A stretch of 64,000 nt of DNA from an uncultured Flavobacterium sp. (GCF_963422545.1 NZ_OY730249.1:1-64000); one strand, 5' to 3'. Shown: positions 17,447-26,921, counted from the first letter of the stretch. Numbers and translations: made by a program. Notes: a model not told the origin generated them from the letters alone.

Positions 17447-18142
17447 TTATACTGCAAAAAACAATTCTAATTCTTGTAAGGTTTCTCTTGATGTTTGAAT
17501 GTCTTTTACAATTTCTCCCTTGTTAAGAGCAACAATTCGATCGCAAACCTCTACTGTATGCTGCAAATCGTGGCTAGAAACCAAAACTGTAACATTTGGA
17601 TCGTCGGCCAATTCTTTAATAATTTTTTTTAATCGGCTAACAGTTGTTGGATCTAAATTTGCAAAAGGTTCATCTAAAATAACAACCTCAGGATTACCTA
17701 TAAGTGTGGCAATTATCCCCACTTTCTTCTGATTTCCCTTAGATAAATCTCTCAGGTATTTTTTGTTATTCAAAATTTCTCCATTAAAAAACTCTTCATA
17801 CTTTGTTAATAAAGCATCAATATCTGCTTTGTTTTGATTGCGTAAATCTCCAATAAAATAAAAATATTCCTCAGGAGTTAAGTATCCTATCAGGAAGCTT
17901 TCATCTAAAAAAGATCCTGTAAAAGATTTCCAATACTCACTTGTATTTACCTGAATATCATTGTTTTTAATAAATCCTGTCGAAGGCTGAATCAAATCTA
18001 ATAACAAACTGAAAAATGTAGTTTTTCCGGCTCCGTTATTTCCGACCAATCCAAAACTTTGACCTTTTGGAATTTCAAGATCGCTAATGTTTAAAACTGT
18101 TGTACTGTTATATTGTTTTGAAAGTTGATTTACTTGTATCAT
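17447..18142 (-). CDS. ABC transporter ATP-binding protein
   Basis: This 231-aa ATPase has Walker A GNNGAGKTT near residue 35, the signature LSKGNQKKVG near residue 139, Walker B VVILDEPFA near residue 158 and the switch His in VSSHD near residue 192. The LSKGNQ-type signature and short length fit ABC-2 export ATPases. Its partner is almost certainly the membrane protein encoded 93 bp upstream (18236-19696). The substrate is unknown. Confidence 0.95.
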   Translation of the reverse strand: MIQVNQLSKQYNSTTVLNISDLEIPKGQSFGLVGNNGAGKTTFFSLLLDLIQPSTGFIKNNDIQVNTSEYWKSFTGSFLDESFLIGYLTPEEYFYFIGDLRNQNKADIDALLTKYEEFFNGEILNNKKYLRDLSKGNQKKVGIIATLIGNPEVVILDEPFANLDPTTVSRLKKIIKELADDPNVTVLVSSHDLQHTVEVCDRIVALNKGEIVKDIQTSRETLQELELFFAV

Positions 18143-18235
18143 TTTTTAAATGTTTAATTGTTGATTTGGTTAATCGTTAATTTGGTTCGCAATCAGATAA
18201 AAATTATCTAATTATCAGATTGACACATTTTCTAA

Positions 18236-19696
18236 TTAATTCTTTTGTTTGTAAGCACTTATGGTACTGTATTTTTCGACTTTATATCTTTTTTCGATCA
18301 AAGAAAAAACTTTGTCTTTGAATATAAATCCTAAAACTCCAGCTCCCGTAACTAATACTAATCCGATGGTTTTATCTCCAAAATGAAGTCCAATCCAATA
18401 CAGTAATAATGGCAAAAATATCTTTGGCAACGAAAGCAGCATCGAATTAACATTAAATGCTTTTTTATCTCCAAATGCGCCTCCGGCATTACTTAAATCA
18501 ATTGGTGTTTTTGTAAATGCACCACCCAAAAGCACCAAATGAGAGTTTACTCCAATATTATAAATTGCACCAACTACGATAATTAAATACGTTTCTAATC
18601 CGTAAAAAATATAAAAAGAAGCTAAAATTGTCGAAATAAAAGTGGCAATAACAATCAACCACCATTTTGAAGTAATGTAACCACGATACGGAATATTTTG
18701 TGTCATCATTAATTGGTAATAAGAACTATCCCAACTTGGTACAAATTGTCCGAAGACAAATAGAAATCCGCCCGAAACAAATATTCCTGCAAAAATTTGC
18801 ATAACCTCCGGTTGATGAGAATTTCCGAAAAATATAAGTCCGTAAAACAAAAAAACTACGCTCATTATGATAGTCGTTTTAGATCTTTTGTTTCTCTTAA
18901 TCAATTTGATATCATTTTTAAGAAAAGTTCCTAACGTTCCAAATTGATTTAACCACGAAAGATTTTCGGTAGTAGCAATATCTTCTTTTTTAGAAAGTCC
19001 GGCATCCAAGAATAGATTATTCTTAAAATACTTAAAGGTAAATTGATACAATACAATTAAGGCTAAAACAGGAATTAAAAACATCCAAATTGTATTATAA
19101 AATCTAAGAAAAACTGGCGTTGTAAAAGTCGTTATATCAAACAACTTATAATATTGTGCTCCGGCTAAAGAAACAATTACAGCAAGAAAAATAGCAAACA
19201 ATTTATCGATATTGCTTAAAATAATATTTAAAAAATTGTTGATATAAATTAAAGCGATAATCGCCAAATTCCATAGAATTACTCCTGTAAAACTGTAGCC
19301 TTCTATAACTAGCACAATCGAAAACGGAACGAAAAAAAGTGCATGAAGCCAATTAAAAAAAGACAATGCAGTTTTTCCTAAAGAGAAATGTACAATTGTT
19401 GGTTTTTTGAACGGCAAGACTAATAAAGGCTTAATATTTAGAACCGGAATTGCCTGCAATAACAATCGAATTACTAAATCGAACGAGAAATAATAAATCA
19501 AAAATTTATTAATGGTTTCAAAAGGTTCAAGTTTCATTTCTTTAAGCACATAAAATGCTCCAATTCCTCCTCCGATAAAAAGCAGTGAAAAATAAATCAT
19601 CATGAAACCGATTACTATTTTCATTGCTACACTTTTGCCAAACGATGCCGATCTGGTAAAGGCTTTCCATTCGAGGTAAATAAACTTTTTAATCAT
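18236..19696 (-). CDS. DUF5687 membrane protein, ABC permease partner
   Basis: This 486-aa integral membrane protein has about twelve hydrophobic helices and starts MIKKFIYLEWKAFTRSASFG. That start is typical of the DUF5687 family, which pairs with an ABC ATPase in Bacteroidota. A second soluble/helix block repeats the pattern near residue 265 (LGTFLKNDIKLIKRNKRSKT), like duplicated ABC-2 permease halves. I start at 19696; a 42-codon upstream extension has no family resemblance. The ATPase gene follows. What is transported is not known. Confidence 0.88.
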   Translation of the reverse strand: MIKKFIYLEWKAFTRSASFGKSVAMKIVIGFMMIYFSLLFIGGGIGAFYVLKEMKLEPFETINKFLIYYFSFDLVIRLLLQAIPVLNIKPLLVLPFKKPTIVHFSLGKTALSFFNWLHALFFVPFSIVLVIEGYSFTGVILWNLAIIALIYINNFLNIILSNIDKLFAIFLAVIVSLAGAQYYKLFDITTFTTPVFLRFYNTIWMFLIPVLALIVLYQFTFKYFKNNLFLDAGLSKKEDIATTENLSWLNQFGTLGTFLKNDIKLIKRNKRSKTTIIMSVVFLFYGLIFFGNSHQPEVMQIFAGIFVSGGFLFVFGQFVPSWDSSYYQLMMTQNIPYRGYITSKWWLIVIATFISTILASFYIFYGLETYLIIVVGAIYNIGVNSHLVLLGGAFTKTPIDLSNAGGAFGDKKAFNVNSMLLSLPKIFLPLLLYWIGLHFGDKTIGLVLVTGAGVLGFIFKDKVFSLIEKRYKVEKYSTISAYKQKN

Positions 19697-19800
19697 GGTT
19701 AATTGGTTTTGGTTTTTGTAGTAAGAGACCAAATGTAAGAAAACGTTACAAAAAAAGTTAAAAAAAATAATTTCGTACCCGTCATTTAATAGTGGTTTGC

Positions 19801-19808
19801 TACTTTTG
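19801..19808 (+). promoter_or_regulatory. Candidate -7 box for the PaaE-like reductase
   Basis: TACTTTTG matches TAnnTTTG and lies 16 bp before the ATG at 19825, giving a short leader. No good TTG is present at the expected distance upstream. Confidence 0.55.
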
Positions 19809-19824
19809 CATAAAATATACAATC

Positions 19825-20877
19825 ATGCCTTCATTTTTAAAACTTATAATTAAAGAGGTAAAACGCGAAACAAACGACGCCGTTTCTGTACTTTTTAATG
19901 TTCCGGAAGAATTAAAACCAGACTATAAATTTATAGCCGGACAATACGTAAATCTTAAGTTAACACTTGATAATCAAGAAATTCGTCGCGCTTACTCTAT
20001 TTGCTCTTCACCAGAAAGCGGCGAATTAAGAATTGCTGTAAAATCAGTTAAAAATGGTTTGTTTTCAGAATTTGCAAACACCAGATTAAAAGCCGGAGAC
20101 GTTCTTGAAGTTGCTCATCCGGAAGGAAAATTTACTTTTGAACCTGATTCTGAAAGACAAAAAAACTATGCTGCTTTTGCTGCAGGAAGCGGAATTACTC
20201 CTGTTCTTTCTATTATAAAATCGGTCTTGAAAAGTGAGCCAAAAAGTTCATTTGTATTAGTTTATGGAAATAAAACTCCTGAAGGAACTATTTTTCATCA
20301 GGAATTACATGATTTACAATTGCAATATGTAGGTCGCTTTTTCGTGCATTATGTTTTTAGTCAGGCTAAAGCCGAAAATGCTTTATTTGGACGAATCGAA
20401 AAATCGGCAGTAAATTTTGTGCTGAACAACAAACATAAAGAACTTCAATTTGATAAATTTTTCTTGTGTGGTCCGGAAGACATGATTAATACTGTTTCTA
20501 ATGTTTTGAAAGAGAAAAACGTAAAAGAATCAGCTATTAAATTTGAACTTTTTACGTCTTCAACTCAGGAAAATCAAATCCATAATTCATTAGAAGGTCA
20601 TACAAAAATTACAGTTTTGGTTGATGATGACGAAGTTTCATTCGAAATGTCTCAAAAGCAAACCATCTTAGATGCGGCTCTAAAACAAGGAATTGATGCT
20701 CCATATTCTTGCCAGGGCGGAATTTGCAGCAGCTGTTTAGCTCGTGTTACAAGTGGTTCTGCAGAAATGACTAAAAACTCAATTTTGACAGATAAAGAAA
20801 TCGCTGATGGCTTGATTTTGACTTGTCAGGCACACCCAACTTCAGAGTCTATTTATATAGATTATGATGATGTATAA
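19825..20877 (+). CDS. PaaE-like ferredoxin--NAD(P)H reductase
   Basis: A 350-aa three-domain electron-transfer protein. The FAD domain has RRAYSICS near residue 54. The NAD(P)H domain begins FAAGSGITPVLS near residue 117 and ends CGPEDM near residue 215. The C-terminal plant-type 2Fe-2S domain has CxxxxCxxC (CQGGICSSC near residue 297) and the fourth Cys in LTCQAHP near residue 332. This layout matches PaaE/PaaK, the reductase of phenylacetyl-CoA epoxidase, and related NADH:ferredoxin reductases. No paaABCD genes are nearby, so the partner is unknown. I start at MPSFLKL, behind a -7 box. Confidence 0.92.
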   Translation: MPSFLKLIIKEVKRETNDAVSVLFNVPEELKPDYKFIAGQYVNLKLTLDNQEIRRAYSICSSPESGELRIAVKSVKNGLFSEFANTRLKAGDVLEVAHPEGKFTFEPDSERQKNYAAFAAGSGITPVLSIIKSVLKSEPKSSFVLVYGNKTPEGTIFHQELHDLQLQYVGRFFVHYVFSQAKAENALFGRIEKSAVNFVLNNKHKELQFDKFFLCGPEDMINTVSNVLKEKNVKESAIKFELFTSSTQENQIHNSLEGHTKITVLVDDDEVSFEMSQKQTILDAALKQGIDAPYSCQGGICSSCLARVTSGSAEMTKNSILTDKEIADGLILTCQAHPTSESIYIDYDDV

Positions 20878-20890
20878 TTGTTAAAATTCC

Positions 20891-21040
20891 AATCCCGAAG
20901 CTTCGGGATTAAATTCCAAATTCCAAGCTTAAAATTGGGATTTGGATTTTTTTTGTTTTAAAATTATTAGCAATCTTTGTCAAAGTTTAAAACTTTGACA
21001 AAGATGTAAATTGGAATTTGGAATTTGAAATTTGGAATTT
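20891..21040. repeat. Cluster of palindromes and TTGGAATTT repeats
   Basis: In order: a 20-bp perfect palindrome at 20891-20910 (AATCCCGAAGCTTCGGGATT); a hairpin at 20911-20951 (AAATTCCAAATTCCAA against TTGGGATTTGGATTT) followed by eight T, a likely terminator for the reductase gene; a 29-bp palindrome at 20975-21003 with arms CTTTGTCAAAGTTT; and direct repeats of TTGGAATTTGGAATTT at 21011-21040. Similar TTGGAATTT runs occur near 42480, so these look like dispersed intergenic repeats. Confidence 0.8.
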
Positions 21041-21052
21041 AAAAAATTAAAA

Positions 21053-21361
21053 ATGAGATCAGTACGAGAAATTTTTAAAAGCAAAGAATATCTTTTAGAT
21101 GAACCTGAGGTCGAGAAACTTATTGATTATTGCGAAGAACTTCAAGACGAAATTGTAGAACTTAAATTTCAGAAAACCAATAATAAAGAACTTGCCATGC
21201 TCGACATGCTCAGAGAAGTTATAAAAGGATGTAATGCCATTGAAAAAGAGCAAATGGAACATGAAAGATTTAGTTATGAAGCACCTAATTATCAAGAAAC
21301 CATTTCGAATCTTAAAAGTTATATTTATAGCAGATGCCATGATGAGAAAATTTGGCTATAA
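21053..21361 (+). CDS. Small hypothetical protein
   Basis: This 102-aa acidic, helix-rich soluble protein starts MRSVREIFKSKEYLLDEPEV. I know no domain for it. Glu/Lys-rich helices (about residues 20-75) suggest a small helical bundle or adaptor. An ATG seven codons earlier is possible, but it lies within the TTGGAATTT repeat, so I chose 21053. Intergenic repeats precede it. Confidence 0.65.
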   Translation: MRSVREIFKSKEYLLDEPEVEKLIDYCEELQDEIVELKFQKTNNKELAMLDMLREVIKGCNAIEKEQMEHERFSYEAPNYQETISNLKSYIYSRCHDEKIWL

Positions 21362-21508
21362 CTGATATTATAATAAAAACAAATTTTTGCTAAAATATTG
21401 CTGAATTTTTATTATATTAGAGGTGAAATTAAAGTAATCGCAATATCCTCCTTTATGAGATTTGTAGAGCTAAATCAAATTTGTCAACACGTTTAAATAT
21501 TAAATATT

Positions 21509-21922
21509 ATGGCAATGCATCACTTCCTTCGCTTATCATTTATAGCACTTTTTGTAATAACAGCTTTGTTTTGTGTCTATTTTATAATTAAAAAACAGCA
21601 AAATAAAAAAGAACCAAAATTACTTAGCCAAGAAAAATATAACTCAACAATGATTGGGAAAATGACTGAAATAACAGCTTCTGACAAAAATGTTTTTAAT
21701 TTCTGGCCCTACATAAGTAAACTAAAAGCTGCTAAGGTAATATCGCACAAAATTAAAGAATCAAAATTGGTGCATAAAATCTATAGAAATTCAACCGAAG
21801 ATTTTGAACACATTTTGTTATCTACAGAAAAAGAAAATCATTTTGTTGTAATTGTAGCTAATAAAAACAAAAAGAAAACAATAGGTTATTTTCTTTATGA
21901 TTTAAATGGATCATATGCTTAA
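21509..21922 (+). CDS. Hypothetical protein with one membrane helix
   Basis: A 137-aa protein with a single N-terminal hydrophobic helix (about residues 9-27, LSFIALFVITALFCVYFII), then a basic soluble domain. It may be an anchored or secreted protein. I do not recognise the family. The last 12 bases overlap convergently with the stop region of the glycosyltransferase gene at 21911. Confidence 0.6.
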   Translation: MAMHHFLRLSFIALFVITALFCVYFIIKKQQNKKEPKLLSQEKYNSTMIGKMTEITASDKNVFNFWPYISKLKAAKVISHKIKESKLVHKIYRNSTEDFEHILLSTEKENHFVVIVANKNKKKTIGYFLYDLNGSYA

Positions 21923-22957
21923 TTGTATTTTTTGAACGATTTCATTTGGAGAAATACTTCTCATAGCATCTTCGTAACCTTCAACAATTTTATTTCCATA
22001 AACAGAGGTTGGCAGTTTTGGATATTGATTTCGATCAGATGTTAAAGCATTTTCGAGACTTTGATTAAACGGCAAGAATCCTGCATAAGGATGTGTTGCG
22101 CCCCAAAGTGTAATTACCTTTACGCCTAACATTGCTGCAATATGAGCATTTCCGGAATCCATAGAAAGCATTACGTCAAGATTGCTAATAAGCTGTAATT
22201 CTTGCTGAAATTTTATTTTCCCAGCCATATTAATTACATTTTCAAATGGTTGAGAAAGAGAATCCAATATTTCGATTTCTTTCTTTCCTCCTCCAAAAAG
22301 CAAAATTTTATGCGTTTTATTTTCAGCCAATTTTGTAATAACTTCCTTCATTAAATCCTGCGGATAAACCTTAGAATCATATTGTGCAAAAGGCGCAATT
22401 CCAATTAATTTTTGATTTTGATCTCCAATAATTTCCAGAATATCTGCACTTAAATTTGCTTTTTCAGGAAATGTTGGTTTTGATAAATCTAAAGGAAACC
22501 CAAGTTCTTCAAACACTTTTGCGTGTCTTTCGAACATTGTTGGCAATTGTTTAAATATTTTATTTTCGGCGCGAGTTAGTTCTTTTTTACCTTCTCTCCC
22601 TTTGTCAACAGTAGCTCTTTTTTTTCCGCTTAAAGCGAAAAGCAAGCTCACAATTTTAGATCTCAAAACATTATGAAGGTCTGCAAAAGCATCAATTTTG
22701 AGTTTTTTTACATCTCTAAATAATCTCAAAAGTCCCGTGAAACCTTTGTGACGTTCTTTTTCATCAAAAGCAAAAAATTCCAAATTCGGAATTCCGTCAA
22801 AGAAAGGTTTAAAAAACGGACGTGAAATTACTGTGATTTTTACCGTTGGATACTGTTTTACAAAAGCGCATAAAACAGGAACCGTCATGGCGACATCTCC
22901 CATTGCGGATAGTCTCATGACGGCTATATGCTTAATTGTATTGGACAATTCTGCCAA
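21911..22957 (-). CDS. Glycosyltransferase family 9 (heptosyltransferase-like)
   Basis: This 348-aa protein has the GT9 N-terminal block IAVMRLSAMGDVAMTVPVL and the C-terminal sugar-nucleotide block MLSMDSGNAHIAAMLGVKVITLWGATHP near residues 262-289. GT9 enzymes add heptose or other sugars to the lipopolysaccharide core at the inner face of the cytoplasmic membrane. Its start is directly adjacent to the DUF4254 stop, so the two are co-transcribed. The acceptor sugar cannot be told from sequence. Confidence 0.93.
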   Translation of the reverse strand: MAELSNTIKHIAVMRLSAMGDVAMTVPVLCAFVKQYPTVKITVISRPFFKPFFDGIPNLEFFAFDEKERHKGFTGLLRLFRDVKKLKIDAFADLHNVLRSKIVSLLFALSGKKRATVDKGREGKKELTRAENKIFKQLPTMFERHAKVFEELGFPLDLSKPTFPEKANLSADILEIIGDQNQKLIGIAPFAQYDSKVYPQDLMKEVITKLAENKTHKILLFGGGKKEIEILDSLSQPFENVINMAGKIKFQQELQLISNLDVMLSMDSGNAHIAAMLGVKVITLWGATHPYAGFLPFNQSLENALTSDRNQYPKLPTSVYGNKIVEGYEDAMRSISPNEIVQKIQLSI

Positions 22958-23563
22958 TTATTTTTTATTTTGGTATAAAACAGGATTCAATTCATCGTCA
23001 TTGTACATTTTCATTTGTTTGTACACTTTCATGAATTTATCTCCGTTTTCGATATCAGTAAGTAAATCATCAATTGCAGTAGACAAATCACTTCTTTGTT
23101 CTAAAAGAACGTTTAATTTTTCCTGACATTTATCTCTATGTTCTTGCGAAGCCTCAGTACGTGTAGCTTCTTCATGCATATGATAAATTTTTAGCGCTAA
23201 AATAGACAATCTGTCAAATGCCCAAGCAGGGCTTTCAGAATTGATTTTTGCACCATCTTTTACTTTTACATCGCTGTACTTTTGCAAAAAGTAACTGTCG
23301 ATATATTCCACCATATCAGTACGTTCCTGATTTGATGCGTCGATTCTTCTTTTTAGTGTTAAAGCAGCAACCGGATCAATTTGCGGATCACGAATAATAT
23401 CTTCAAAATGCCATTGAACAGTGTCAATCCAGTTTTTTAAATATAATAAATGTTCAAATTTATCTTTTGGATGTGGATTGTTTATTGGTTGATCAACATT
23501 ATCAAATTGATGATAGTCTTTTATGCTTTGTTCGAAAACAGAATATGCTAATTTTGAAAACAT
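22958..23563 (-). CDS. DUF4254 family protein
   Basis: This 201-aa all-helical soluble protein matches DUF4254 in length and texture. Blocks such as WHFEDIIRDPQIDP near residue 50 and ALKRRIDASNQERTD-like sequence near residue 70 are typical. Its function is unknown. It lies immediately upstream of the GT9 gene, a link to lipopolysaccharide synthesis. I start at MFSKLAYSVF (23563), behind a perfect -7 box; an ATG seven codons upstream would remove that promoter spacing. Confidence 0.88.
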   Translation of the reverse strand: MFSKLAYSVFEQSIKDYHQFDNVDQPINNPHPKDKFEHLLYLKNWIDTVQWHFEDIIRDPQIDPVAALTLKRRIDASNQERTDMVEYIDSYFLQKYSDVKVKDGAKINSESPAWAFDRLSILALKIYHMHEEATRTEASQEHRDKCQEKLNVLLEQRSDLSTAIDDLLTDIENGDKFMKVYKQMKMYNDDELNPVLYQNKK

Positions 23564-23583
23564 GTCTTTAATTTTTAGAGACA

Positions 23584-23591
23584 CAAAGATA
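23584..23591 (-). promoter_or_regulatory. Candidate -7 box for DUF4254-GT9
   Basis: TATCTTTG on the minus strand matches TAnnTTTG 20 bp before the start at 23563. No -33 TTG is evident. Confidence 0.5.
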
Positions 23592-23673
23592 CTTTTTATA
23601 CTTTTATAGTGCGAAAAAAACCTTTAATTTTTCGTTTTCATATCATAAACAATTGATAATATTAAAAATCATT

Positions 23674-24327
23674 ATGAAAATTCATTATATATCTGAGAAT
23701 AATAGTGTGTTAAACCATTTTTTGGGACAAATTAGAAATATAAATGTTCAGAACGACAGCATGCGTTTTAGAAGAAATATAGAGCGAATTGGCGAAATTA
23801 TGGCTTATGAACTGAGCAAGGATTTGTCTTATAAAAATGTCGAAATTCAAACTCCGCTTGGCATTAAAAAAACGACTGAAATAGAAAGTGATTTGGTCTT
23901 ATGTTCTATTCTTAGAGCTGGTTTACCCCTACATAATGGCTTTCTAAACTACTTTGATCATGCTGAAAATAGCTTTGTTTCGGCGTGCAGACATCATCCA
24001 AACAATGATGATGCTTTTGAAATTTTAGTAGAATATCAGGCACTGTCAAACATAAATAATAAAACTGTTTTGCTTCTTGATCCAATGTTGGCAACAGGGC
24101 AATCAGTGGTTGCAGTTCATGAAAAACTGGTACAAAATGCAACTCCAAAAGAAATTCATATTGTGGTTGTCATTGCCGCTCCTGAAGGAATTGCCCATCT
24201 GGAAAAATGCCTTCCTGAAAACTGTCATTTATGGGTTGCCTCGTTAGATGAAAAACTAAACGAGAAAAACTATATTGTTCCGGGACTTGGTGATGCCGGC
24301 GATCTTGCTTACGGAAGTAAACTATAA
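23674..24327 (+). CDS. upp: Uracil phosphoribosyltransferase
   Basis: This 217-aa enzyme makes UMP from uracil and PRPP for pyrimidine salvage. The PRPP loop is LLLDPMLATGQS near residue 138, and the uracil-binding C-terminal segment is IVPGLGDAGDLAYG. The early block SILRAGLPLHNG near residue 77 is also typical. I start at MKIHYISENN, since the seven upstream codons are not family-like. The 3' end overlaps the DUF6427 gene by six bases on the other strand. Confidence 0.95.
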   Translation: MKIHYISENNSVLNHFLGQIRNINVQNDSMRFRRNIERIGEIMAYELSKDLSYKNVEIQTPLGIKKTTEIESDLVLCSILRAGLPLHNGFLNYFDHAENSFVSACRHHPNNDDAFEILVEYQALSNINNKTVLLLDPMLATGQSVVAVHEKLVQNATPKEIHIVVVIAAPEGIAHLEKCLPENCHLWVASLDEKLNEKNYIVPGLGDAGDLAYGSKL

Positions 24328-25251
24328 TTGAGAGAAATAAGTAAATAAACTGCAGCAAATCAATATATAAAAAACAATTTCGTTATTGAGTTTTTGCTGC
24401 ATATATTCTACATGACTTGCCGCCATAATTGTTATTGGCGCAATACTAAACAATAGTAAATCATTACTTTTATTAGGTGAAATGATATAAACAGCGACCG
24501 CAATAAAAAAACATGCAACCACTTTTTTATAGGAAGTATGAACTATTTGTGGTCGATTTGATAATGTCATTAACATTGAAACTATAAAAAATAACGCTAC
24601 TGCGGCATAGATTGAAAGTGCTCCGTTTTCGTAATTATTCTTAAAATAATCAATGCTAAAATCAATCAAAGCTCTTTTTTCGAAAAATTCAACTATATCG
24701 ATATGAAAGATTAGTGAAACCATTAAAAAAACAATCGAAACAGCTAAAAGTGCTATAAAAGGCAAAACCCAGTTTCTATAGTCTCTTGAAACGTGAAAAA
24801 CAATTGATATAAATACCAAAATAATAAAAAGCACGCACCAAAATTGAAATAAAGAAGCTACAAAAATCCAAAAAGAAGCATCGAATATTTTTTCTTTAGA
24901 AGCTTTTAAAGATTGTAAAGAAATCAATCTTCGCAGTGCTAATAAAATAAAAAAATTGGCATATATAACATTCGGGTTATTAAATATTGTGGGGAAAAAC
25001 AATATAAACAATAAGTAAAAAAATATCGCGTAACCGTTGTCTTTACTGAGCCCATTCTTTTTTACGATGAAATTAATCATAAAAAAAGAAGCCAATATAA
25101 AACATAATAAACTCACTTTTTGAAATCCCAAAAAGTAATAATTAATCCAGGAAGGTTCTTGGATTTGAAACAGAAAAAAGAAAACCAGTATTAAAATTAC
25201 GACCAATGAATAATTTAATGGCGTAGATTTTTTAAAAACACTTGTTATCAT
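24322..25251 (-). CDS. DUF6427 family membrane protein
   Basis: A 309-aa polytopic membrane protein with about eight to nine helices and short loops. It starts MITSVFKKSTPLNYSLVV, which fits the flavobacterial DUF6427 family of unknown function. It has no catalytic motif. It is convergent with upp and divergent from DUF6341, whose promoter overlaps its first codons. Confidence 0.82.
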   Translation of the reverse strand: MITSVFKKSTPLNYSLVVILILVFFFLFQIQEPSWINYYFLGFQKVSLLCFILASFFMINFIVKKNGLSKDNGYAIFFYLLFILFFPTIFNNPNVIYANFFILLALRRLISLQSLKASKEKIFDASFWIFVASLFQFWCVLFIILVFISIVFHVSRDYRNWVLPFIALLAVSIVFLMVSLIFHIDIVEFFEKRALIDFSIDYFKNNYENGALSIYAAVALFFIVSMLMTLSNRPQIVHTSYKKVVACFFIAVAVYIISPNKSNDLLLFSIAPITIMAASHVEYMQQKLNNEIVFYILICCSLFTYFSQL

Positions 25252-25271
25252 AAGGATATTTTATACTTTTG
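25242..25271 (+). promoter_or_regulatory. Promoter for the DUF6341 gene
   Basis: TTG (25242-25244), a 19-bp spacer and TACTTTTG (25264-25271) match the Flavobacterium promoter pattern TTG-N19-TAnnTTTG exactly. The -33 element lies inside the first codons of the divergent DUF6427 gene. The leader to the DUF6341 ATG is about 115 nt. Confidence 0.75.
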
Positions 25272-25391
25272 TGATTGTAAATATAATACTTGTTTAAAAG
25301 GAAAAACCAACAAGTTGAAAAAAGATTCTATTACTTGAATTTTAACTTCAATGCGTTACACAACAATAAATAACATATAATTTTATAAATT

Positions 25392-25622
25392 ATGACAGCT
25401 TTTTTTGAAGGAATACAATACTTATTCGTTAACATTTTATTTGCTCCGCTTGACTTTTTACGTCATTTAGAACCTATTTCTTGGTTTGGTGCAAACACAA
25501 TTAACTGGATTTTTATGACCATCTGTGCATGCGCAATTGGTTATTGGATTAAACAATTACGCATATTTGATGATGCTGGAACAGAAAACCAAGATACTAC
25601 AGCTCACTCTTTCTTAAAGTAA
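25392..25622 (+). CDS. DUF6341 small membrane protein
   Basis: This 76-aa protein has a hydrophobic helix at about residues 5-20 and another at 36-52 (ANTINWIFMTICACAIGYW). It matches the flavobacterial DUF6341 family, whose function is unknown. Homologues are sometimes misnamed as uracil phosphoribosyltransferase because upp is close. It overlaps the end of purD by nine bases on the opposite strand. Confidence 0.85.
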   Translation: MTAFFEGIQYLFVNILFAPLDFLRHLEPISWFGANTINWIFMTICACAIGYWIKQLRIFDDAGTENQDTTAHSFLK

Positions 25623-26888
25623 GTCGAAGCCGATATCTTTTCTAAAATACATCTTATCAAAATTTAGTTTATCTATATTTTGGTAAGATTTTTTTATGGC
25701 CTGTTGGAAATCATCTCCATAAGATGTTACAGTCAATACACGTCCTCCATTACTAACGACATTTTTGCCATCTAATTTTGTTCCGGCATGAAAAACAATA
25801 GAATCTGTAATATTTTCTAAACCTGTAATTACTTTTCCTTTTTCAAAATCTTCAGGATATCCGCCAGAAACTACCATAATTGTAGTCGCACTTCTTGGAT
25901 CAACTTCTAATGTAAATTCGTCCAGTTTTTGATTTGCAACAGACAAGAACAATTCTACTAAATCAGATTGTAATCTTGGTACCACAACTTCCGTTTCCGG
26001 GTCACCCATTCTTACATTGTATTCAATAACAATTGGTTCATTTTTCACATTAATCAAACCAATAAATACAAAGCCTTTATATTCGATTCCGTCTTTTTGA
26101 AAACCTTCGATTGTTGGTTTTACGATACGAGTTTCGATTTTTTCCATCAAAATAGCATCAACATAAGGAACCGGAGAAACTGCTCCCATTCCGCCTGTAT
26201 TTAATCCTGTATCACCTTCTCCAATACGTTTGTAATCTTTTGCCGTTGGAAGAATTTTATAGCTTTTCCCGTCAGTTAAAACAAAACAGCTTAATTCGAT
26301 TCCGTCCAGGAATTCTTCGATCACCACTTTTGAGCTTGCTGCACCAAATTTTTGGTGAACCAGCATATTTCTCAATTCGGTTTTAGCTTCTTCAAGATCC
26401 TGAATAATCAAAACGCCTTTTCCAGCTGCTAAACCATCTGCTTTTAAAACGTATGGAGGTTGTAAAGTTTCTAAAAATGCACATCCGTTTTCAACAGTTT
26501 CGGCAGTAAAACTATCGTAAGCTGCTGTTGGAATATTATGTTTCATCAAGAATTCTTTAGCAAATTCTTTACTTCCTTCTAATTGAGCACCTAATTTAGA
26601 TGGTCCAATAACCGGAATATGTTGTAAACTTTCGTCGTTTTTAAAATAATCATAAATCCCTTTTACTAAAGGATCTTCTGGTCCAACAACAACCATTTTT
26701 ACATTTTCCTGCAGTACAAATGTTTTAATAGCATCAAAATCGGTTGGAGACATTGCAACGTTTGTAGCAATTGCAGCCGTTCCTGCATTTCCTGGTGCAA
26801 CAAAAAGTTTTTCGCAAAGCGGACTCTGAATCATTTTCCACGCAAAAGCATGCTCTCTTCCGCCTGATCCCAATAGTAAAATTGTCAT
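25614..26888 (-). CDS. purD: Phosphoribosylamine--glycine ligase
   Basis: This 424-aa ATP-grasp enzyme catalyses the second step of purine synthesis (phosphoribosylamine plus glycine plus ATP gives GAR). It starts MTILLLGSGGREHAFAWK, with the N-terminal PurD signature. The ATP-grasp lysine is in VLKADGLAAGKGVLI near residue 146. The Mg2+ ligands lie in EYNVRMGDPETE near residue 287, the PurD signature. Its length is as expected. Confidence 0.98.
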   Translation of the reverse strand: MTILLLGSGGREHAFAWKMIQSPLCEKLFVAPGNAGTAAIATNVAMSPTDFDAIKTFVLQENVKMVVVGPEDPLVKGIYDYFKNDESLQHIPVIGPSKLGAQLEGSKEFAKEFLMKHNIPTAAYDSFTAETVENGCAFLETLQPPYVLKADGLAAGKGVLIIQDLEEAKTELRNMLVHQKFGAASSKVVIEEFLDGIELSCFVLTDGKSYKILPTAKDYKRIGEGDTGLNTGGMGAVSPVPYVDAILMEKIETRIVKPTIEGFQKDGIEYKGFVFIGLINVKNEPIVIEYNVRMGDPETEVVVPRLQSDLVELFLSVANQKLDEFTLEVDPRSATTIMVVSGGYPEDFEKGKVITGLENITDSIVFHAGTKLDGKNVVSNGGRVLTVTSYGDDFQQAIKKSYQNIDKLNFDKMYFRKDIGFDLL

Positions 26889-26913
26889 GTTATAGTTGTA
26901 TTTAGTTGTGGTG

Positions 26914-26921
26914 CAAAAATA
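26914..26921 (-). promoter_or_regulatory. Candidate -7 box for purD
   Basis: TATTTTTG on the minus strand matches TAnnTTTG 25 bp before the purD start. No -33 element was recognised. A second TATTTTTG at 26996-27003 on the plus strand could serve the divergent ligase gene. Confidence 0.45.

Noticed and set aside
25392..25622. Uracil phosphoribosyltransferase label for the 76-aa gene
   Set aside because: The protein is a small membrane protein with no PRPP loop; the true upp is at 23674-24327.
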